7,523 nt of DNA, from positions 1-7,523 of the forward strand of contig JAVBYP010000128.1 of NCBI GenBank assembly GCA_030823965.1, in the 5' to 3' direction. A program made the translations under genes and the position numbers. The DNA comes from Sideroxydans sp. Its GTDB lineage: Bacteria; Pseudomonadota; Gammaproteobacteria; Burkholderiales; Gallionellaceae. Below, in pieces: positions 5,296-7,523 of the stretch. Every line of letters starts with the position of its first letter. Position 1 is the stretch's first letter. Under the pieces are notes generated by a model. The model made no database searches. It was not told where the DNA came from and saw only the letters and a list, made by a program, of their open reading frames with translations.

Positions 5296-7415
5296 AATTG
5301 CTGATAGGTTGGGCAACGCAATAACAATTCTTCATGTCGTCCGGCATCGGCGAGACGACCATGCTGCATCACCAAGATCGAATTGGCGTTAACCAGTGTC
5401 GAAAGACGGTGCGAGATCATCACCACTGTGCGTCCGACTGCGATCTGGGACAGGTTGCGGATGAATATGGCCTCACTCTCGGGGTCCAAAGCACTGGCTG
5501 CCTCATCGAGAATGAGGACGCGCGGCTTCGACAGTAGGGAGCGTGCGATGGATAGCCGCTGTTTCTGTCCGCCGCTCAGATTGGATGCATTTTCCTCAAG
5601 TAGCGTGTCATACCCTTGAGGGAGGCGCTCGATGAACTCATCTGCACCGGCTGCTTGGGCAGCTGCCACGATCTCTTCGAACGAGGCATCAGGTTTGGTC
5701 GCGATGATGTTCTCGCGCACGGTCCCGCGAAACAGGAAGTTCTCTTGCATGACGATGCCGATCTGTCTTCGCAGATGCGACAGATCGATCTCGCGCGCAT
5801 CTATCCCGTCAAAACGCACGACACCTTCCTGCACTGCATAGAGCCCTTGTATCAATTTGGCAAGCGTCGTTTTGCCAGAGCCACTACGACCAACGATACC
5901 CACCACTGAGCCTGATTCGATCTTGAACGTCGCACGATCCAGCGCAGTGACGCTGGCCCCGGGATAGCGAAAGGTGACGTTGTCGAAGGCGATCTCGCCT
6001 TTCATCTCTGGACGCAAGCCCCCACTTCCGCGCCCCTCGGGAGGGCGATTCATGATTTGCCCCAGCAAGTCCACCGAGACGCGTGTTTGTTGGTAATCGT
6101 TGATCAGCCCGACTATCTGCAACAAGGGGCCGGAAACACGACCCGAAAGCATCTGAAAGCCGATCAGCACACCCACCGTCATCGTTTGGTCAAATACGCT
6201 CTGGGCACCGATCAGAATGATCGTTATCGGCATCATCTTGCCAATGAAATCGGTGAACGCCACACCGGTGATCGAGGTCCTTGCCACGCGAAAATGTCGG
6301 GTGATCGCATCGGCCGAGAGTTGATCCCAAGAGCGTCGCTGCACCGGCTCGATCGCCAGCGCTTTGATCGTGCGCATGCCGTGTATGGTTTCCACCAGCA
6401 TCGACTGTCTTTTGCCTTCAGCTGTATTCACATCATTGAGTTGGCGGCGGTAGGTCGGTAGCAATGCCAAAATGATCGCGCAGATGACAAGGGAAAACAC
6501 CAACACGATGAGTGCCAGCTTGAATGAATAGAAGAACAAGATGGGGAGGAACACGAGCAGGGAAAGGGTATCGAGCGTGGTAAAGAACAGCCTGCCCGTG
6601 AGGAAGTTGCGGATGGTCTCGATCTGCAGCATGTTGCGCGTCACCACACCCGCCGACGTGGTCTCGAAATAGTCTATGGGCAATGACAGCAGGTGCCCGA
6701 ACACTCGGCGCGTGATGTGCATGTCGATCTTGTTGGTCGCCGCAAGCAGCAACATCTGGCGCAGATAGCCGAACAGGGATTCAAACAGCAGGGCGATCGT
6801 GACGCCGACAGTCAGTACCGCAAGCGTGGAGATACTTTGGTGGACCAACACCTTGTCGATCACCAGTTGGAAGAAGATGGGGGAGGCCAAGCCCAGTACA
6901 GTCATGGCAAGCGAGGCGATGGCGATGTCGCGGAATGCGATACTTTGTTTCAATATCTCGGGGATGAACCAGCGCAGTCCGAACGGCTGATGAGTATCGG
7001 TGATGGAATGGTTGCGCTTCAAAAAGACGACTTCCCCCTCCCATAATCCGCAAAACTTCTCTTTGTTCATCCATACGACACTCGTCATGTCGGTGGAGGG
7101 ATCTAGAACGGCGACAAGGTCTTCATTGCCGCCTTCGCCAGCGCGCACGCCGACAACGATGACGCCCCGACCATCGGACAATCTGGCCAATGTGGGGAAT
7201 ACGCCTTTTTGCGCAAACAGCCCGTTCCAAGTGAGCTTTTCGCTCTTTGCTTTCAAGCCGATCTCGGTAGCCATCCGCAGCACCAAAGTCGCTGCGGGCT
7301 CTTCATCGGTTAGCGCATATTCATGGATCAAGCGCTCAGGGTTGACCTGCAACCCGTGATGTTGCGCGATGGCCGTGAGGCACTGAACGGTGGTATGTGA
7401 GAACTTTTCACCCAT
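5268..7415 (-). CDS. Type I secretion ABC exporter with degenerate C39-like domain (HlyB/LapB type)
   Basis: This inner-membrane ATPase-permease powers one-step secretion of an unfolded protein substrate. The ATG at 7415 (715 residues) is chosen because AAGG lies seven bases upstream; a GTG directly before it is less well spaced. Residues 1-~135 are a C39-peptidase-like domain. The catalytic Cys position is Thr (SHTTVQCL, aligning by eye with HlyB Tyr9) and the catalytic His position is Gly (GRGVIVVG), so it binds but should not cleave substrate, as in HlyB. Membrane domain: about 150-440, with hydrophobic spans near 160-185, 195-217, 278-320 and 390-420. The nucleotide-binding domain is complete: Walker A GRSGSGKT (509-516), Q-loop Q557, signature LSGGQ (613-617), Walker B VLILDEA (633-639, Glu638), D-loop SALD, switch His669. 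Its 3' end overlaps hlyD, so the two form one operon. The substrate, possibly an RTX protein or adhesin, is not in the window. Confidence 0.96.
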   Translation of the reverse strand: MGEKFSHTTVQCLTAIAQHHGLQVNPERLIHEYALTDEEPAATLVLRMATEIGLKAKSEKLTWNGLFAQKGVFPTLARLSDGRGVIVVGVRAGEGGNEDLVAVLDPSTDMTSVVWMNKEKFCGLWEGEVVFLKRNHSITDTHQPFGLRWFIPEILKQSIAFRDIAIASLAMTVLGLASPIFFQLVIDKVLVHQSISTLAVLTVGVTIALLFESLFGYLRQMLLLAATNKIDMHITRRVFGHLLSLPIDYFETTSAGVVTRNMLQIETIRNFLTGRLFFTTLDTLSLLVFLPILFFYSFKLALIVLVFSLVICAIILALLPTYRRQLNDVNTAEGKRQSMLVETIHGMRTIKALAIEPVQRRSWDQLSADAITRHFRVARTSITGVAFTDFIGKMMPITIILIGAQSVFDQTMTVGVLIGFQMLSGRVSGPLLQIVGLINDYQQTRVSVDLLGQIMNRPPEGRGSGGLRPEMKGEIAFDNVTFRYPGASVTALDRATFKIESGSVVGIVGRSGSGKTTLAKLIQGLYAVQEGVVRFDGIDAREIDLSHLRRQIGIVMQENFLFRGTVRENIIATKPDASFEEIVAAAQAAGADEFIERLPQGYDTLLEENASNLSGGQKQRLSIARSLLSKPRVLILDEAASALDPESEAIFIRNLSQIAVGRTVVMISHRLSTLVNANSILVMQHGRLADAGRHEELLLRCPTYQQLWNQQTSHL

Positions 7416-7424
7416 CACTTAACC

Positions 7425-7523
7425 TTAGACATGACTTTCTCCCGCATCGAATGCGGATCGTGTTGAAAACCTTGCCACTTTTGGCTCATTCAAGGAAACC
7501 GGAATCATCAAAAAGTATGCGTG
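7425..7523 (-). CDS. Possible C-terminal end of an upstream gene, unknown product
   Basis: The frame is open from the window edge to a TAA at 7427-7425 and would encode 32 residues, ending KVARFSTRSAFDAGESHV. The stop is nine bases before the ABC exporter ATG, a spacing normal for genes in one operon. The fragment has no recognisable motif and I cannot name the product. It could be the tail of a gene co-transcribed with the exporter, or a chance open frame, since 32 codons is short. An internal ATG at 7508 could also make it a 27-residue small ORF. Confidence 0.35.
   Translation of the reverse strand, partial: HAYFLMIPVSLNEPKVARFSTRSAFDAGESHV
7442..7456. repeat. Perfect 6-bp stem with 3-base loop upstream of the ABC exporter gene
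   Basis: CCGCAT (7442-7447) and ATGCGG (7451-7456) are complementary around three bases. On the minus strand it ends about 26 bases before the exporter ATG and has no U-tract, so it is not a terminator. It may be incidental or a minor element in the leader. If the upstream frame is truly coding, the hairpin lies within its last codons. Confidence 0.3.

Noticed and set aside
6990..7415. Active C39 peptidase (bacteriocin-type exporter)
   Set aside because: The catalytic Cys and His positions are Thr and Gly; only the fold and the DP motif remain, so a HlyB-like non-cleaving exporter fits better.
1..7523. tRNA, rRNA, insertion sequence or integron features
   Set aside because: No tRNA-like cloverleaf, rRNA segment, transposase motif or long terminal inverted repeat was seen by eye in the window.

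Overview
The window is a flagellar segment joined to a type I secretion (T1SS) segment. Every convincing gene lies on the minus strand, so transcription runs from high to low coordinates. The flagellin, FlaG and FliD proteins, a textbook-like sigma-28 promoter, and the ABC/HlyD pair all point to a motile Gram-negative proteobacterium. The flagellin start (MAQVINTNV) and the flagellin-FlaG-FliD order fit a betaproteobacterium best. A Gallionella- or Nitrosomonadales-like host is only a guess.

Layout in direction of transcription. (1) 7523-7425: an open frame entering from outside the window, possibly the C-terminal tail of an upstream gene. (2) 7415-5268: a HlyB/LapB-type T1SS ABC exporter with an inactivated C39-like N-terminal domain. 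(3) 5295-3892: a HlyD-family membrane fusion protein that overlaps the ABC gene. (4) 3829-1616: a 737-residue protein made almost wholly of Sel1-like repeats (18 clear units in two blocks), 62 nt behind hlyD and probably in the same transcript. (5) 1615-1391: an intergenic region with a hairpin/palindrome cluster and a sigma-28 promoter for flagellin. (6) 1390-665: a short, divergent flagellin. (7) 664-599: two back-to-back perfect stem-loops, one capped by GAAA. (8) 598-230: FlaG. (9) 214-1: the N-terminus of FliD, cut by the window edge.

How the genes work together. The ABC protein and HlyD would form the inner-membrane part of a one-step exporter. The TolC-like outer-membrane channel and the substrate are not in the window. 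The Sel1 protein lacks a visible signal peptide and may be a cytoplasmic scaffold linked to this exporter, but that rests only on gene order. The flagellin-flaG-fliD unit is a late flagellar operon: filament subunit, filament-associated protein, and cap. The intergenic stem-loops are well placed to let flagellin be made in excess over FlaG and FliD. The items most worth a second look are the T1SS-linked giant Sel1 protein, the minimal divergent flagellin with an Ala/Gly/Thr/Val-rich centre, and the tandem stem-loops after it.
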